Source: Halioglobus sp.
GTDB taxonomy: Bacteria; Pseudomonadota; Gammaproteobacteria; Pseudomonadales; Halieaceae
Direction of reading: 5' to 3'
Assembly: GCA_028825045.1 (NCBI GenBank)
Contig: JAPKAY010000008.1
Span: forward strand, 1-64,000
DNA: 64,000 nt
The notes beneath the pieces were generated by a model. That model saw nothing but the letters and a program-made list of their open reading frames with translations. It ran no database searches and was not told the origin of the DNA. Positions 17,850-27,638 of the stretch are shown here, piece after piece. How positions within the stretch are numbered: position 1 is the stretch's first letter; each line of letters opens with the position of its first letter. The position numbers and the translations under genes were made by a program.

Positions 17850-18680
17850 ATGCTGGTGAACATTGACGCGCAGGATATAACAGCACTTAGCCAGCAATTC
17901 GGTAGTCTGGTCAGCTCATTGGTGGAGGCAGTAAGTATGCCGGCGGTGGCCCTGGAGGTAGATGTCACTCCTGCCGGGAATTTTAGGGGTTTCGACGACA
18001 CCCAGTTCTACGTTGTGCGCGAGGGCTCATTAACGGCACGGTATCAGGGCAAAATTATATACACACTCGAAGCCGGAGACATTCTATTGCCGGATATCGC
18101 CGGGAGTCTGGATCAATCCATTGCTGTTTTGTACGGCTCTGATTCGGGCGCACAATTGCTGAGGTACCCGGCGCTGGACTTTATGCAACGCGTGTTCAAC
18201 GAGCCGACAGCCATCAGGTTGTGGACGCGCCTGTTAATTACTTACGCCGGTCTCATGCTGAGAATTACGGCCGCTCATACGCAACAGGGAACGCCAGTTA
18301 CTCCGGGCTTTGAAGTCTTTCAGCCGGGAGATATCATTATTCACCAGGGGGGCAGGGCCGATTATGTCTATAACATGAGCTCTGGTGTTGCGGAGGTGTT
18401 TGTCGATGACATTCCCGTTGGTCGAATTGCCGACGGTGAAATTTTTGGCGCAATGACCGTGCTGACAGACTCTGATCGGAGTGCGACTGTAAAGGCAAAA
18501 ACAGTCTGCTCGGTGGTGAAAGTTCCCAAAGAACAGTTCACCGAGCTGATCAAGAGCAACCCGGCAACTATCCACAGCTTGTTGGTCGATATGGCAAACT
18601 CGATTGTCAATCTCAACGAGCAGCTGGTTGCCTTTCAGGGGCACGATCATGGAACTCGGCAGGTTAAGCTAGGCCGCTGA
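17850..18680 (+). CDS. Protein with tandem cyclic-nucleotide-binding domains
   Basis: A 276-residue soluble protein without a DNA-binding domain or membrane segment. Residues about 150-255 form a good cNBD: F-Q-P-G-D-I-I-I-H-Q-G, then S-G-V-A-E-V-F-V, then the phosphate-binding-cassette region G-E-I-F-G-A-M-T-V-L-T-D-S-D-R-S-A-T-V. The Arg of D-R-S-A-T is in the ligand-contacting position. Residues about 35-120 look like a degraded cNBD that keeps the jelly-roll hydrophobic pattern but lost the cassette. The role is unknown; a cyclic-nucleotide-responsive adaptor is a reasonable inference. AAGGA lies 6 bases before the ATG. Confidence 0.8.
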   Translation: MLVNIDAQDITALSQQFGSLVSSLVEAVSMPAVALEVDVTPAGNFRGFDDTQFYVVREGSLTARYQGKIIYTLEAGDILLPDIAGSLDQSIAVLYGSDSGAQLLRYPALDFMQRVFNEPTAIRLWTRLLITYAGLMLRITAAHTQQGTPVTPGFEVFQPGDIIIHQGGRADYVYNMSSGVAEVFVDDIPVGRIADGEIFGAMTVLTDSDRSATVKAKTVCSVVKVPKEQFTELIKSNPATIHSLLVDMANSIVNLNEQLVAFQGHDHGTRQVKLGR

Positions 18681-19037
18681 TTCGATGGGTTGACTGCGCA
18701 GTCTGTGTTGCCGCCTTTTGCCCATAGTTCTCCCGTCCAGAAGTCTGAGTGAGCGTTAGCAGGGAAACTGAGGTGAATTGGGCTTTGCGCGGTGGTGCGC
18801 TCCTTGCCTCATCGCGAATGATCCGCTCATTGAATTCAGCGCAGAAAAAAGCGCAGAGGATTTTAACCAGAGCATTTTTACACAATGCGATATTCTCTCT
18901 TATCTTTGGCTAATTTTTCTTTCGTTTGTTCACTTAAATGGCGAGAATGGCGTCGAGCAGCTAAATACTGATCGAAACAGAGTATGGGCAGCGGCGCGAA
19001 GTATTAACTCAAGAAAACACAGATAGTTGTAGGTCAA
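18681..19037. other. Intergenic region upstream of parC
   Basis: This 357-base region contains no supported gene. Short open frames exist but lack ribosome-binding sites and family similarity. The last 140 bases are AT-richer and probably contain the parC promoter, which I cannot place with confidence. Confidence 0.4.
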
Positions 19038-21290
19038 ATGACTGATATTTTGGAAATTGATAGCGATGGCACCGAACAGGTGTCACTTAAAACTTATGCC
19101 GAGAAGGCTTACCTGGACTATTCCATGTACGTCATTCTCGACCGGGCACTTCCGCATGTTGGCGACGGCCTGAAGCCGGTGCAGCGGCGGATCGTCTACG
19201 CTATGAGTGAGCTCGGCTTGAAAGCCACGGCGAAATTCAAAAAGTCGGCGCGTACTGTGGGGGATGTGATTGGTAAATTTCACCCCCACGGCGATAGTGC
19301 CGCCTACGAGGCCATGGTGTTAATGGCCCAGAGCTTCAGCTATCGCTATCCCCTGGTCGACGGGCAGGGTAACTGGGGTTCTCCCGACGACCCTAAGTCT
19401 TTTGCTGCCATGCGCTACACAGAGTCACGTCTGACGGCCTATGCGGAAGTCTTACTGGGTGAGCTCGGCCAGGGCACGGTCGATTGGACTCCCAATTTTG
19501 ATGGCACCATGGACGAGCCCGCGTTTTTACCGGCTCAAGTTCCCAATATATTGTTGAACGGGACCACTGGCATTGCCGTGGGAATGGCAACAGATGTGCC
19601 GCCGCATAATTTGCGTGAGGTGGTAGCGGCCACTGTGAGACTGCTGGAGTCACCCAAGTCCACCGTGGCAGAGTTATGCGAGCATGTCTTAGCGCCGGAT
19701 TTTCCTACTAACGCCGAGATCATTACGCCGCGCGAGGAAATCCTCGCGCTGTATGAAACGGGGCGTGGCGGGTTGCGTATGCGCGCGGTATGGGAGAAAG
19801 ACGGCGGTGATATTGTGGTCAATGCGCTGCCGCATCAAGTTTCTGGTTCCAAGGTACTGGAACAGATTGCACAGCAGATGCAGGCCCGGAAGCTGCCGAT
19901 GGTAGCAGACCTGCGGGATGAGTCAGATCATGAAAACCCCACCCGACTGGTTATTATTCCGCGCTCCAACCGGGTTGACCTCGAGTCCCTGATGAGCCAT
20001 TTGTTTGCCAGCACCGACCTGGAGCGCAGCTACCGCGTGAATCTCAACATGATTGGGATCGATGGCCGCCCGGGCGTAAAAAGCCTGGATCGGATCCTGC
20101 GGGAATGGTTGAAGTTCCGCACCGTAACGGTTCGGCGTCGTCTGGAATACCGACTCGATCGCGTACTGAAGCGGCTGCATATACTTGACGGTTATTTGGT
20201 CGCTTTTCTCAATATAGATGAAGTAATCCATATCATTCGTACTGAGGACAAGCCCAAACCTGCGCTTATGCAGCGCTTCAAAATATCCGATATCCAGGCT
20301 GAAGCCATCCTGGACTTGAAACTACGCCATCTGGCAAAGCTTGAAGAGATTAGTATCCGTGCCGAGCAGGATGATTTGCAAAAGGAGCGGGATCAGCTAC
20401 AAAAAGTGCTGGGTAGCGACGCGCGCCTCAAAACGCTGATTAAAAAGGAATTGCTGGCAGTTGCGGAAACCTACGGTGATGAGCGTCGTTCAATTCTGGT
20501 GGAGCGAGGGGAGGCCAAGGCATTCAGTGAGCTTGAACTGCTGACCGCCGACCCGACCACGGTGGTAGTGTCACAAAAAGGCTGGATTCGGGCTGCCAAG
20601 GGGCACGATATCGATCCCACCAGCCTCAGCTATAAATCCGGCGATGGCTATAAAATGTGTGCCTTGGGGCGCACCAATCAACCTGTTGTCATACTCGATT
20701 CAACGGGCAGAGCGTACACGGTGCCCTCGCACAACCTGCCTTCCGCGCGGGGGCAGGGCGAACCCGTAACCGGACGCATTAATCCGCCTTCCGGCGCGAC
20801 CTTTGAGGGCTTGATGATGGGAGCCGAAGATGCGCTGTTTTTGCTGGCCAGCGACGCCGGCTATGGTTTCGTTGCCAAGCTGGGCGATTTACAGACCAAG
20901 AACCGTGCGGGAAAAGCCGCCATCACGCTTCCCAAGGGGGGCCAGGTATTGCAGCCTGCGGCGATCGGTTCCGTGGACGACTCGCTGGTTGCCGCGGTTA
21001 CAAGCGAGGGTCGACTGCTGATTTTCCCGCTGGCGGATCTGCCACAAATGGCGCGCGGCAAGGGCAATAAAATCATTGGCATTCCCTCAGCTCGTGTGCA
21101 GGCGCGGGAGGAGTTTGTGATAGCGATCCAGGTGGTAACAGCGCAGGATACGCTGGTTGTTTACTCCGGTAAGCGTCATCAGAATTTCAAGTTCAAAGAC
21201 CTGGAGCATTATCGCGGAGAGCGCGGTCGTCGCGGCAACAAGCTGCCCCGTGGTTTTCAGAAAGTGGACAGTATGTTAGTGGAGGCTTGA
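19038..21290 (+). CDS. parC: DNA topoisomerase IV subunit A
   Basis: ParC is the cleavage-rejoining subunit of topoisomerase IV, which decatenates daughter chromosomes together with ParE. The 750 residues contain the winged-helix/tower core with catalytic Tyr127 in A-A-M-R-Y-T-E-S-R, coiled-coil segments and a C-terminal beta-pinwheel. In the quinolone-resistance region [10 protein letters not shown], Ser87 and Glu91 (Ser80 and Glu84 in E. coli) are the wild-type residues. The C-terminal half lacks the G-Q-R-G-G-K box of GyrA, which supports ParC over GyrA. parE is not in the window. Confidence 0.95.
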   Translation: MTDILEIDSDGTEQVSLKTYAEKAYLDYSMYVILDRALPHVGDGLKPVQRRIVYAMSELGLKATAKFKKSARTVGDVIGKFHPHGDSAAYEAMVLMAQSFSYRYPLVDGQGNWGSPDDPKSFAAMRYTESRLTAYAEVLLGELGQGTVDWTPNFDGTMDEPAFLPAQVPNILLNGTTGIAVGMATDVPPHNLREVVAATVRLLESPKSTVAELCEHVLAPDFPTNAEIITPREEILALYETGRGGLRMRAVWEKDGGDIVVNALPHQVSGSKVLEQIAQQMQARKLPMVADLRDESDHENPTRLVIIPRSNRVDLESLMSHLFASTDLERSYRVNLNMIGIDGRPGVKSLDRILREWLKFRTVTVRRRLEYRLDRVLKRLHILDGYLVAFLNIDEVIHIIRTEDKPKPALMQRFKISDIQAEAILDLKLRHLAKLEEISIRAEQDDLQKERDQLQKVLGSDARLKTLIKKELLAVAETYGDERRSILVERGEAKAFSELELLTADPTTVVVSQKGWIRAAKGHDIDPTSLSYKSGDGYKMCALGRTNQPVVILDSTGRAYTVPSHNLPSARGQGEPVTGRINPPSGATFEGLMMGAEDALFLLASDAGYGFVAKLGDLQTKNRAGKAAITLPKGGQVLQPAAIGSVDDSLVAAVTSEGRLLIFPLADLPQMARGKGNKIIGIPSARVQAREEFVIAIQVVTAQDTLVVYSGKRHQNFKFKDLEHYRGERGRRGNKLPRGFQKVDSMLVEA

Positions 21291-21385
21291 CTTCAGAAAG
21301 GTCTAGATTGAAGGGGGTTTACTCAATTTGGCAACCACCTACTGGCGTAAAAGCGCTGTTCAGCCCCGAGTAGCAATAAAGCGCA

Positions 21386-22636
21386 TTAAGCCCTGGCTGG
21401 ATCCATCAAGCGTGTCAATATCAGCCGTAATTGTCTCTCGAGTAAATCCTGATAAGGGCCTTCGAACCCTTCGATCACTGCGTATCCGTTCACGTCAGTA
21501 GCGCGATGCTCCAGGCGCGCGGATATGTCCATGTCCTGGCAGGCAACGGGTGAAAGCAGAACGTTGGGCGGTTTGCTGGCGCATACCTCCTGTAGTTCAT
21601 CCAGCGTGTGCTGTGTATACAGGCCGGGGTAGATATCATCTCCGTTGCCCGCGCCCAACTCACTCTGTGAGATAGCCATATTTATCGATAATGAAAGTGA
21701 CATCTGTTGCTCTATCTCTTTACTGACGGCCTGCACCAGCCAGGCACAGGACGCGGCTCGGAAGGCGGCACTGCCGGCCTTGTTGTCTCCACTGAAGTAC
21801 ACTGCCAGGCCAAATTGACGCGCAACCTGTAACTCGCCTGCGTAGAATCCGGCGGCCGCATACACTATCTGATGCAGGCGGGCGGTATATCGCTGTAGTG
21901 CCTGATCGTCCAGCGTGTCCACATAATTTACGAGGCTGGACAGGTGCAGATATAAAACCGCTGTGGGGTGGTAGTTCTCATCCTGTGGTTGGGGGTCGCT
22001 GCGTGTGCGCAGCAGGTCCATGGGCAGAGCCTCGATCTGCTGGTGGAGCTGCACCAGTTCATTGAAGGTAGTGGGCCTGTCATCCTCCTGTTCAAGGGTG
22101 ATCTTCCTGGCCATGGTGGATAATTGATTACCATAGCGCTGTCCAATGCGACGGCAGGCGCCATACGCTGTAAGGCTTAGTAATACGGCGAGGCCGATCA
22201 GGCTCAATACAAAACGCAATTGAGCTGCCCGGGTGTCACTAGAGTTGATCGTGATCACGATTTGCCCGGCGATATCTGATTCAATCAGAACGGGGGCGGT
22301 GTATTGGTGCAAGGATTGCCCATGCGTCTCGCCCACCTGCCCCAGGGCCTTTCCCTCCACGTCAGTGAAGGAGATAGCCTGTGCCGCAGAGGTTTCTATA
22401 AAGCGTTGCAGAGACGCCGATATACTGAGCAGATCCCCACTTTCCATGGCGATGCTGACTCGCTGCGCCACTTGTATGGCCAGGGCCGTGCCATATTCTT
22501 CCTGCAATTGCAGTTGCATATGGCGACTGGAAATTGCGCTCAATGCGACCAGTGCGAGGCTGACCAGCAAGCACAACCCCGCCGTGAGGATTGCCAGTTG
22601 CTGACCGAGGCTGGTATTACTGAAGCGGCTATTCAC
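21386..22636 (-). CDS. Smp/YtjB-like membrane protein with a degenerate cyclase-like domain
   Basis: A 416-residue inner-membrane protein. Two membrane segments (about 14-36 and 140-160) frame a periplasmic sensor-like region (about 40-138). A HAMP-like stretch follows, then a cytoplasmic domain (about 205-410). That domain begins A-V-L-Y-L-H-L-S-S-L and contains G-L-A-V-Y-F-S-G-D, a pattern recalling class III nucleotide cyclases but without the metal-binding aspartates. The gene is divergent from serB, as smp/ytjB is in E. coli and its relatives are in Pseudomonas. The function of that family is unresolved; the cyclase resemblance is my inference from pattern only. Confidence 0.6.
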   Translation of the reverse strand: MNSRFSNTSLGQQLAILTAGLCLLVSLALVALSAISSRHMQLQLQEEYGTALAIQVAQRVSIAMESGDLLSISASLQRFIETSAAQAISFTDVEGKALGQVGETHGQSLHQYTAPVLIESDIAGQIVITINSSDTRAAQLRFVLSLIGLAVLLSLTAYGACRRIGQRYGNQLSTMARKITLEQEDDRPTTFNELVQLHQQIEALPMDLLRTRSDPQPQDENYHPTAVLYLHLSSLVNYVDTLDDQALQRYTARLHQIVYAAAGFYAGELQVARQFGLAVYFSGDNKAGSAAFRAASCAWLVQAVSKEIEQQMSLSLSINMAISQSELGAGNGDDIYPGLYTQHTLDELQEVCASKPPNVLLSPVACQDMDISARLEHRATDVNGYAVIEGFEGPYQDLLERQLRLILTRLMDPARA

Positions 22637-22828
22637 GCGAGTATGGGTGGCTTACCAGGTTATTATGTCCGCTATTATAAACCAGACCCGGCGGCAATTG
22701 TTCGCTTTGTGCCAAGGTGAGACATACTCATAATTCCAACTGACTGAATACTAGTTAGATTACTCGCTTTTCAGTGCTTGTCGTCAGCGGGTAGAATGGT
22801 ACTCAGACATAAAAGTGGAAGCGGCTGT

Positions 22829-24046
22829 GTGAACCAGATATTGCTCATTACCATCTCCGGCGAAGATCAGGCCGGTGTTACCGCTGGACTCGCGGCTCTA
22901 TTGTCGGAGCATGCTGCGAATATCCTCGACATTGGTCAAGCCGTGATCCACGCCACCCTGTCATTGGGCCTATTGGTCGAGCTGCCCGAAAGCTGCGTAT
23001 GCGCGCAGGTAGAGGATGCGGTGCGAAGCTTTGCAATGCAGCGCGATCTGCGGGTCGTAACCAGTGTTGTCTCTTCAGAAAGCTATAGTGACTGGGTCGC
23101 ATCTCAGGGCCGGGCACGCTCTATTATCACACTGCTGGCGCGCAAAATTACCGCAGACCAGCTTGCCCGAGTAACGGCGGTAGTCGCTCAACATGGGTTG
23201 AATATAGACGGCATAAACCGCCTTTCAGGGCGTATTCCCATGGGTGAACTACCCGCTCTAAGTAAAGCGTGCGTAGAGTTTTCGGCCCGTGGCTCACTGC
23301 GCGATCCAGCTTCTTTTCGCCGGGATTTGATGGAGGTAGCTGGTGCGTTGGAGGTCGACCTGGCATTCCAACAGGACAATATGTATCGTCGCAACCGCAG
23401 ACTTGTAGCGTTCGATATGGACTCCACTTTGATCGAGGCGGAGGTAATTGACGAATTGGCAAAACTGGCGGGTGTGGGAGAGCAGGTCAGTGCGATTACC
23501 GAACGGGCCATGCGTGGCGAGATAGATTTCAGCGAGAGCTTTCGTGCTCGAGTCGCTTTGCTGGAGGGGCTGGAAGAGAGTGCGCTAGCGCGCGTAGCTG
23601 GCCAGTTAAAAATTACAGAGGGAGCAGAACACCTGATATCCACACTGCGCGCTCTGGGGTACAAAACTGCAATCCTGTCAGGCGGATTCACCTATTTTGC
23701 CAATCATCTGCAGGCCCGACTGGGAATGGATTACGTGTACGCCAATGAACTGGACATTGCTGAGGGCGTGGTTACAGGCAAAATCAAGGGCACCATTGTA
23801 GACGGAGCGCGTAAGGCGGAGCTGCTGCGCCAGCTGGCAGCGGACGAGGGAATAGATTTACAGCAGGTCATTGCAGTGGGTGATGGCGCCAATGACGTGC
23901 CAATGCTGAGTATCGCCGGGCTGGGCATTGCATTCAGAGCGAAACCGCTGGTGCAGAAGTCAGTAGAACAATCGATTTCAACGCTGGGTCTGGATGCAAT
24001 ACTCTACTTGTTGGGTATCTCTGACAAATATCAACAGCACATTTAA
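22829..24046 (+). CDS. serB: Phosphoserine phosphatase with two ACT domains
   Basis: SerB hydrolyses phosphoserine, the last step of serine synthesis. Two ACT-like regulatory domains (about 1-80 and 97-180) precede the HAD phosphatase domain (about 190-405), the architecture of mycobacterial SerB2 and pseudomonad SerB. HAD motifs are D196-M-D-S-T-L, with nucleophile Asp196 and acid/base Asp198, then L-S-G-G-F, a motif-III lysine, and V-G-D-G-A-N-D. I chose GTG 22829 (reads M-N-Q-I-L-L-I-T-I-S-G-E-D) with GGAAG 7 bases upstream. An ATG at 22796 and a further upstream start are open but unconserved. The two ACT domains suggest amino-acid feedback. Confidence 0.92.
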   Translation: MNQILLITISGEDQAGVTAGLAALLSEHAANILDIGQAVIHATLSLGLLVELPESCVCAQVEDAVRSFAMQRDLRVVTSVVSSESYSDWVASQGRARSIITLLARKITADQLARVTAVVAQHGLNIDGINRLSGRIPMGELPALSKACVEFSARGSLRDPASFRRDLMEVAGALEVDLAFQQDNMYRRNRRLVAFDMDSTLIEAEVIDELAKLAGVGEQVSAITERAMRGEIDFSESFRARVALLEGLEESALARVAGQLKITEGAEHLISTLRALGYKTAILSGGFTYFANHLQARLGMDYVYANELDIAEGVVTGKIKGTIVDGARKAELLRQLAADEGIDLQQVIAVGDGANDVPMLSIAGLGIAFRAKPLVQKSVEQSISTLGLDAILYLLGISDKYQQHI

Positions 24047-24067
24047 GCTTGAGTGTTTGAAGGCGCT

Positions 24068-25897
24068 CTAAATACTGCTCCACACGGAGTCAAAATCCTT
24101 TGTGGCTTGTCCATCCTGATTCTTCGCCAGCACATCTCCCAACTCTTCTATGTAGCGGAACTCAAACTGTGCAAAGCTTCCTGTTGACGCAATATGCCGT
24201 AACAGCTCAACCGAATGCACCTCTTTGCTGTTTCCCAAAGACAGTTGTTGTCGTTCCTTGAACCCGGCGCGGGGAGTGACGAGTGTATGAGGCTGCCCCA
24301 CGAGTGCGATTTCGGCCAACATTAGTACCCTTACAGGAGGACTTTTTTCGCCTGGCTTTATATCGATGCAGGCGCCATACGATATAGCCCGTGGACTCAG
24401 GAGCTCCAGCCCTACTAGGGTTTTTGCATTTTTCAGTCCGCTCAACCAGCGGATTACGGCAATTACCCAATCCTTATTTCCCTCTTCCTTCAAGCCGACA
24501 ATGTCACCGGCCTTGATATTTCCGGGTAATTCATCATTCCACTCCAGACAATAGCCTCCAGAACTGAAGTCGGCTAACTGGACCTTGAATACCGGGTAGC
24601 GCTCACTGGGTGACAGTGTCCCATCTTCCTTATCTATTCGCTTAACCCTGCCGGTGCTATCGACGTCGATTTTACGAGAGGGGTCGACCTCGGTGGAACT
24701 CCTATAGTCCTGGCCGGGATTTACCTTCTGCCATGTGCCTGCTTTTATGTTTGTTCGTAAAAGCGGATTGCCTGACACGATCTTGTCTTCGGAAGATACG
24801 TCATCCTCTCCGTACAGTAATTGTTCGAATGATTGTTGGCCGGCTACATGAAAATGCGTACTGCTTAGACCGACACAAATCCGCAGGGTGCTGTCGGTTG
24901 GAGAACGCTTGAAATTTCGTAAGCTGACGCTGCCCAGGGCAGTGATAAGGTGATCGAACATAGCCCCTGAAAAACGGGTGTTCTGATCAAAGTGGATGTC
25001 TGCATTAATGGTCTTTTCTTTCAGCGCCTTAAGGTGCGTTACCAGCGCTGTCGCGTCGATATATCGACAGGGATGTTTGGGCGCCACATCGTACACAGAG
25101 CTGTACATAGGCGGTTGGTCGCTGCCCAGGGCAATCAGAAACAACGCCTGTTCTGAATCTTCAGTGTCAAGGAGCACCAGCTCGCTCCACTGTTGCAACT
25201 CGCGATAGATTGCTGCCAGGTCACTTTGACGTAGCTGACTCGATTTGCAGCAGCCCAATATAATGGCCCGCAGGTAAGTTGAAGTGATGGTACTGCCGCC
25301 AGCAAGGGGCTCTGGCACAGGGAGGTTGATGAGGCGTTGATTTTCTCCCAGAGCATAAAGCTGGTGGAGCGTTTGCCAGCCGCGGATTTCCATGGGCCGG
25401 TGTAATTGAAAAGTGAGCAGCACTTTGCGCCCCGCGTACAATAGGGCTCGCTGAATTGCCTGACAGGTGAGACGTGCAGGATTCATTGCGCGTAAGGCAT
25501 CGCGTTGTTGAATGGCTTCGATCGCTACAATCGTGTACGCCGTGCTCGTCAATGTGCACAGATTGTCGCTGAGTTCAGCCATTTTTCGCGGTGCTTCAGG
25601 CAGAATAAGGGGTTGGTGAAGGTAGCGCCGCGAGAGATTGGTTAATGCCACCTCGACGTTGGGGCACAGAATTTCCATGATGTCGTAGCGGGTCTCGGGT
25701 GAGATTTTTATCCGGTTGAGATCACTGAGGGCATGGACGAGCAGCTCAACTACGGAAATGGCATTGGTGACCGGGAGACGTTCAACCCAGTTGCGGGCCG
25801 CCTCAGTATTTGGCTGAAACAGAGGCGCAGTGGTTAAATCCTGGCGCGGAATATGTAGTTTGACTCTCGTTTTATCTTCCACGTAGGCACTCCCCAA
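24068..25897 (-). CDS. Large PilZ-like protein divergent from efp
   Basis: A 609-residue protein with no signal peptide or membrane segment. Residues about 1-320 are mostly helical and not recognised. Two pieces of a c-di-GMP-binding PilZ signature are visible: R-N-F-K-R (327-331, R-x-x-x-R) and D-F-S-S-G-G (443-448, D-x-S-x-x-G). They are over 110 residues apart instead of the usual 20-30, so either the PilZ fold has a long insertion or there are two PilZ-like modules. A gene of this type next to efp also occurs in Pseudomonas. c-di-GMP binding is plausible but not established, and no enzymatic motif is seen. Confidence 0.6.
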   Translation of the reverse strand: MGSAYVEDKTRVKLHIPRQDLTTAPLFQPNTEAARNWVERLPVTNAISVVELLVHALSDLNRIKISPETRYDIMEILCPNVEVALTNLSRRYLHQPLILPEAPRKMAELSDNLCTLTSTAYTIVAIEAIQQRDALRAMNPARLTCQAIQRALLYAGRKVLLTFQLHRPMEIRGWQTLHQLYALGENQRLINLPVPEPLAGGSTITSTYLRAIILGCCKSSQLRQSDLAAIYRELQQWSELVLLDTEDSEQALFLIALGSDQPPMYSSVYDVAPKHPCRYIDATALVTHLKALKEKTINADIHFDQNTRFSGAMFDHLITALGSVSLRNFKRSPTDSTLRICVGLSSTHFHVAGQQSFEQLLYGEDDVSSEDKIVSGNPLLRTNIKAGTWQKVNPGQDYRSSTEVDPSRKIDVDSTGRVKRIDKEDGTLSPSERYPVFKVQLADFSSGGYCLEWNDELPGNIKAGDIVGLKEEGNKDWVIAVIRWLSGLKNAKTLVGLELLSPRAISYGACIDIKPGEKSPPVRVLMLAEIALVGQPHTLVTPRAGFKERQQLSLGNSKEVHSVELLRHIASTGSFAQFEFRYIEELGDVLAKNQDGQATKDFDSVWSSI

Positions 25898-26037
25898 CGC
25901 TGTTCGTGGCCCTATTCCACGATAATAGAATATCCTAAATGGGGAGCCTGCCGCTACTCACATATGGGCATCTGCCATTGCCGTGCCCGCTGAGGTATTA
26001 TGGGCGCCTTTTAAAATGATCTTTTATTGAGAACACC

Positions 26038-26613
26038 ATGGCGAACTACAGCACCAACGAATTCCGCTCCGGCTTGAAAGTCATGCTCGACGGCGATCCA
26101 TGTTCCATCCTGGACAATGAACTTGTAAAGCCCGGCAAAGGGCAGGCATTTAGCCGGGTGAAGCTGCGTAATCTCAAAACCGGACGGCAATGGGAGCGCA
26201 CATTTAAGTCTGGAGAGAGTCTCGAGGGTGCAGATGTAATGGACCGCACCATGGAATATCTCTACACAGATGGCGAATTTTGGTACTTCATGGAGCCTGA
26301 TACTTTCGAGCAATTTCAAGCCGATGCAGCAGCGGTAGCAGACGCACACCTGTGGTTGAAGGAGCAGGACAGGTGCGATGTCACTCTTTTTAACGGCACA
26401 CCCTTGGTGGTCGCGCCACCCAATTTTGTGGAGCTGGAAATTACAGAAACGGATCCTGGGCTGAAGGGCGACACCGCTACCGGTGGTACCAAGCCGGCGA
26501 CGTTGAGCACCGGAGCAGTGGTAAAAGTGCCGCTGTTTCTCAGCCAGGGTGAGGTGATTCGTGTGGACACACGGACTGGGGAATACCAGAGCCGCGCGTC
26601 GTCCAAGTCCTGA
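26038..26613 (+). CDS. efp: Translation elongation factor P
   Basis: EF-P relieves ribosome stalling at polyproline stretches by binding between the P and E sites. The 191-residue product has the three beta-barrel domains. The tip loop reads [11 protein letters not shown] with Lys34, the residue beta-lysylated in E. coli-type EF-P, rather than the Arg rhamnosylated in Pseudomonas. The modifying ligase gene epmA lies 19 bases downstream, a close functional pairing. The gene is divergent from a PilZ-like protein. Confidence 0.96.
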   Translation: MANYSTNEFRSGLKVMLDGDPCSILDNELVKPGKGQAFSRVKLRNLKTGRQWERTFKSGESLEGADVMDRTMEYLYTDGEFWYFMEPDTFEQFQADAAAVADAHLWLKEQDRCDVTLFNGTPLVVAPPNFVELEITETDPGLKGDTATGGTKPATLSTGAVVKVPLFLSQGEVIRVDTRTGEYQSRASSKS

Positions 26614-26632
26614 GAGACGGACCGTCCCTAGA

Positions 26633-27592
26633 GTGAACTGGCGGCCCGGCTCAGGTCTCGAATCGCTTCGCCAACGGGCGAAATTACTCGCTCGATTGCG
26701 TCAGTTTTTCAGTGAACGAGGCGTTCTGGAGGTAGAGACGCCGCTGCTTGCAAGCGCTGGCATCACCGACCCTTCAATTGAGTCGCTAACAGTGGAGCGC
26801 GGAGTCTCTATTGGAGAGCAGCGACAGCGATTCCTGCAAACGTCTCCTGAATATGCCATGAAGCGACTGCTCGCCGCTTATGGTGAACCCATCTTTCAGA
26901 TTGCCAAAGCGTTCCGCGATGGTGAAGCTGGCTCCCGCCATAACCCCGAATTCAGTTTGCTCGAATGGTATCGCCCCGGATTTGATCACCATCAGCTGAT
27001 AGCAGAAGTGGGGGAACTCCTGTGTTATTGCCTGGGCGAGCGCCCGGTGCAGAAATACAGTTATCGTCAGCTCTTCCTGCAGCGCCTGCAGCTGGACCCG
27101 TTTGTGGCGACCGCAGACGAACTCAAAGCCGTTGCGGAACTGCACATCGATACGGGCGGTTTGAGCGGGGATCGGGACCTGTGGCTGGATTTGTTAATGA
27201 GTCATGTATTGGAGCCGATGCTGGGAACAAAGGAAATTTGTTTTATCTATGACTATCCAGCGTCTCAGGCGGCACTCTCAGTAGTCGTTAGGGACGCGGA
27301 TGTTTTCGTGGGCCAACGCTTTGAAGTTTACGTAGATGGCATGGAGTTGGCGAACGGCTATTGCGAGCTCACCGATGGGCAAGAGCAACGCAAGCGCTTT
27401 GAGCAGGATAACGCGGTGCGGCGACAACGCGATCAGCCTGAGCGTCCTGTGGATGAACAGCTGATGGCAGCACTGGCTCATGGGCTGCCGGCGTGCAGCG
27501 GCGTTGCTCTGGGTATCGATCGGTTATTAATGCTGGTAACCGGTGCATCTGATATCAGGGATGTACTGTCCTTTGATTGGACGCGTAGCTAA
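26633..27592 (+). CDS. epmA: EF-P beta-lysylation ligase (EpmA/GenX/PoxA)
   Basis: EpmA is a truncated class II lysyl-tRNA synthetase paralogue that attaches (R)-beta-lysine to Lys34 of EF-P. It lacks the tRNA anticodon-binding domain. GTG 26633 gives 319 residues beginning M-N-W-R-P-G-S-G-L; the open frame extends upstream into efp but without conservation. Class II motif 2 is visible around F-R-D-G-E-A-G-S-R-H-N-P-E-F and motif 3 around G-V-A-L-G-I-D-R-L-L-M-L. The epmB aminomutase that makes beta-lysine is not in this window. The stop codon abuts the terminator of the convergent pnt operon. Confidence 0.94.
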   Translation: MNWRPGSGLESLRQRAKLLARLRQFFSERGVLEVETPLLASAGITDPSIESLTVERGVSIGEQRQRFLQTSPEYAMKRLLAAYGEPIFQIAKAFRDGEAGSRHNPEFSLLEWYRPGFDHHQLIAEVGELLCYCLGERPVQKYSYRQLFLQRLQLDPFVATADELKAVAELHIDTGGLSGDRDLWLDLLMSHVLEPMLGTKEICFIYDYPASQAALSVVVRDADVFVGQRFEVYVDGMELANGYCELTDGQEQRKRFEQDNAVRRQRDQPERPVDEQLMAALAHGLPACSGVALGIDRLLMLVTGASDIRDVLSFDWTRS

Positions 27593-27615
27593 AAAAAGCC
27601 GGCGCATGGGCCGGC
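27591..27615 (-). terminator. Rho-independent terminator of the pnt operon
   Basis: On the minus strand GCCGGC (27615-27610) pairs with GCCGGC (27603-27598) around a 6-base loop, followed by seven T. It lies 24 bases after the pntB stop. On the plus strand no T tract follows, so termination of epmA here is uncertain. Confidence 0.85.
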
Positions 27616-27638
27616 ATGTTAAGGCTCTTTCGAGTCGC

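Noticed and set aside
18778..19026. Open frame of 82 codons upstream of parC
   Set aside because: No ribosome-binding site, no family, and hydrophobic-biased composition by chance in AT-rich DNA.
25978..26001. Possible promoter TTGCCG...TATTAT above efp
   Set aside because: The spacer is only 12 bases, too short for a sigma-70 promoter.
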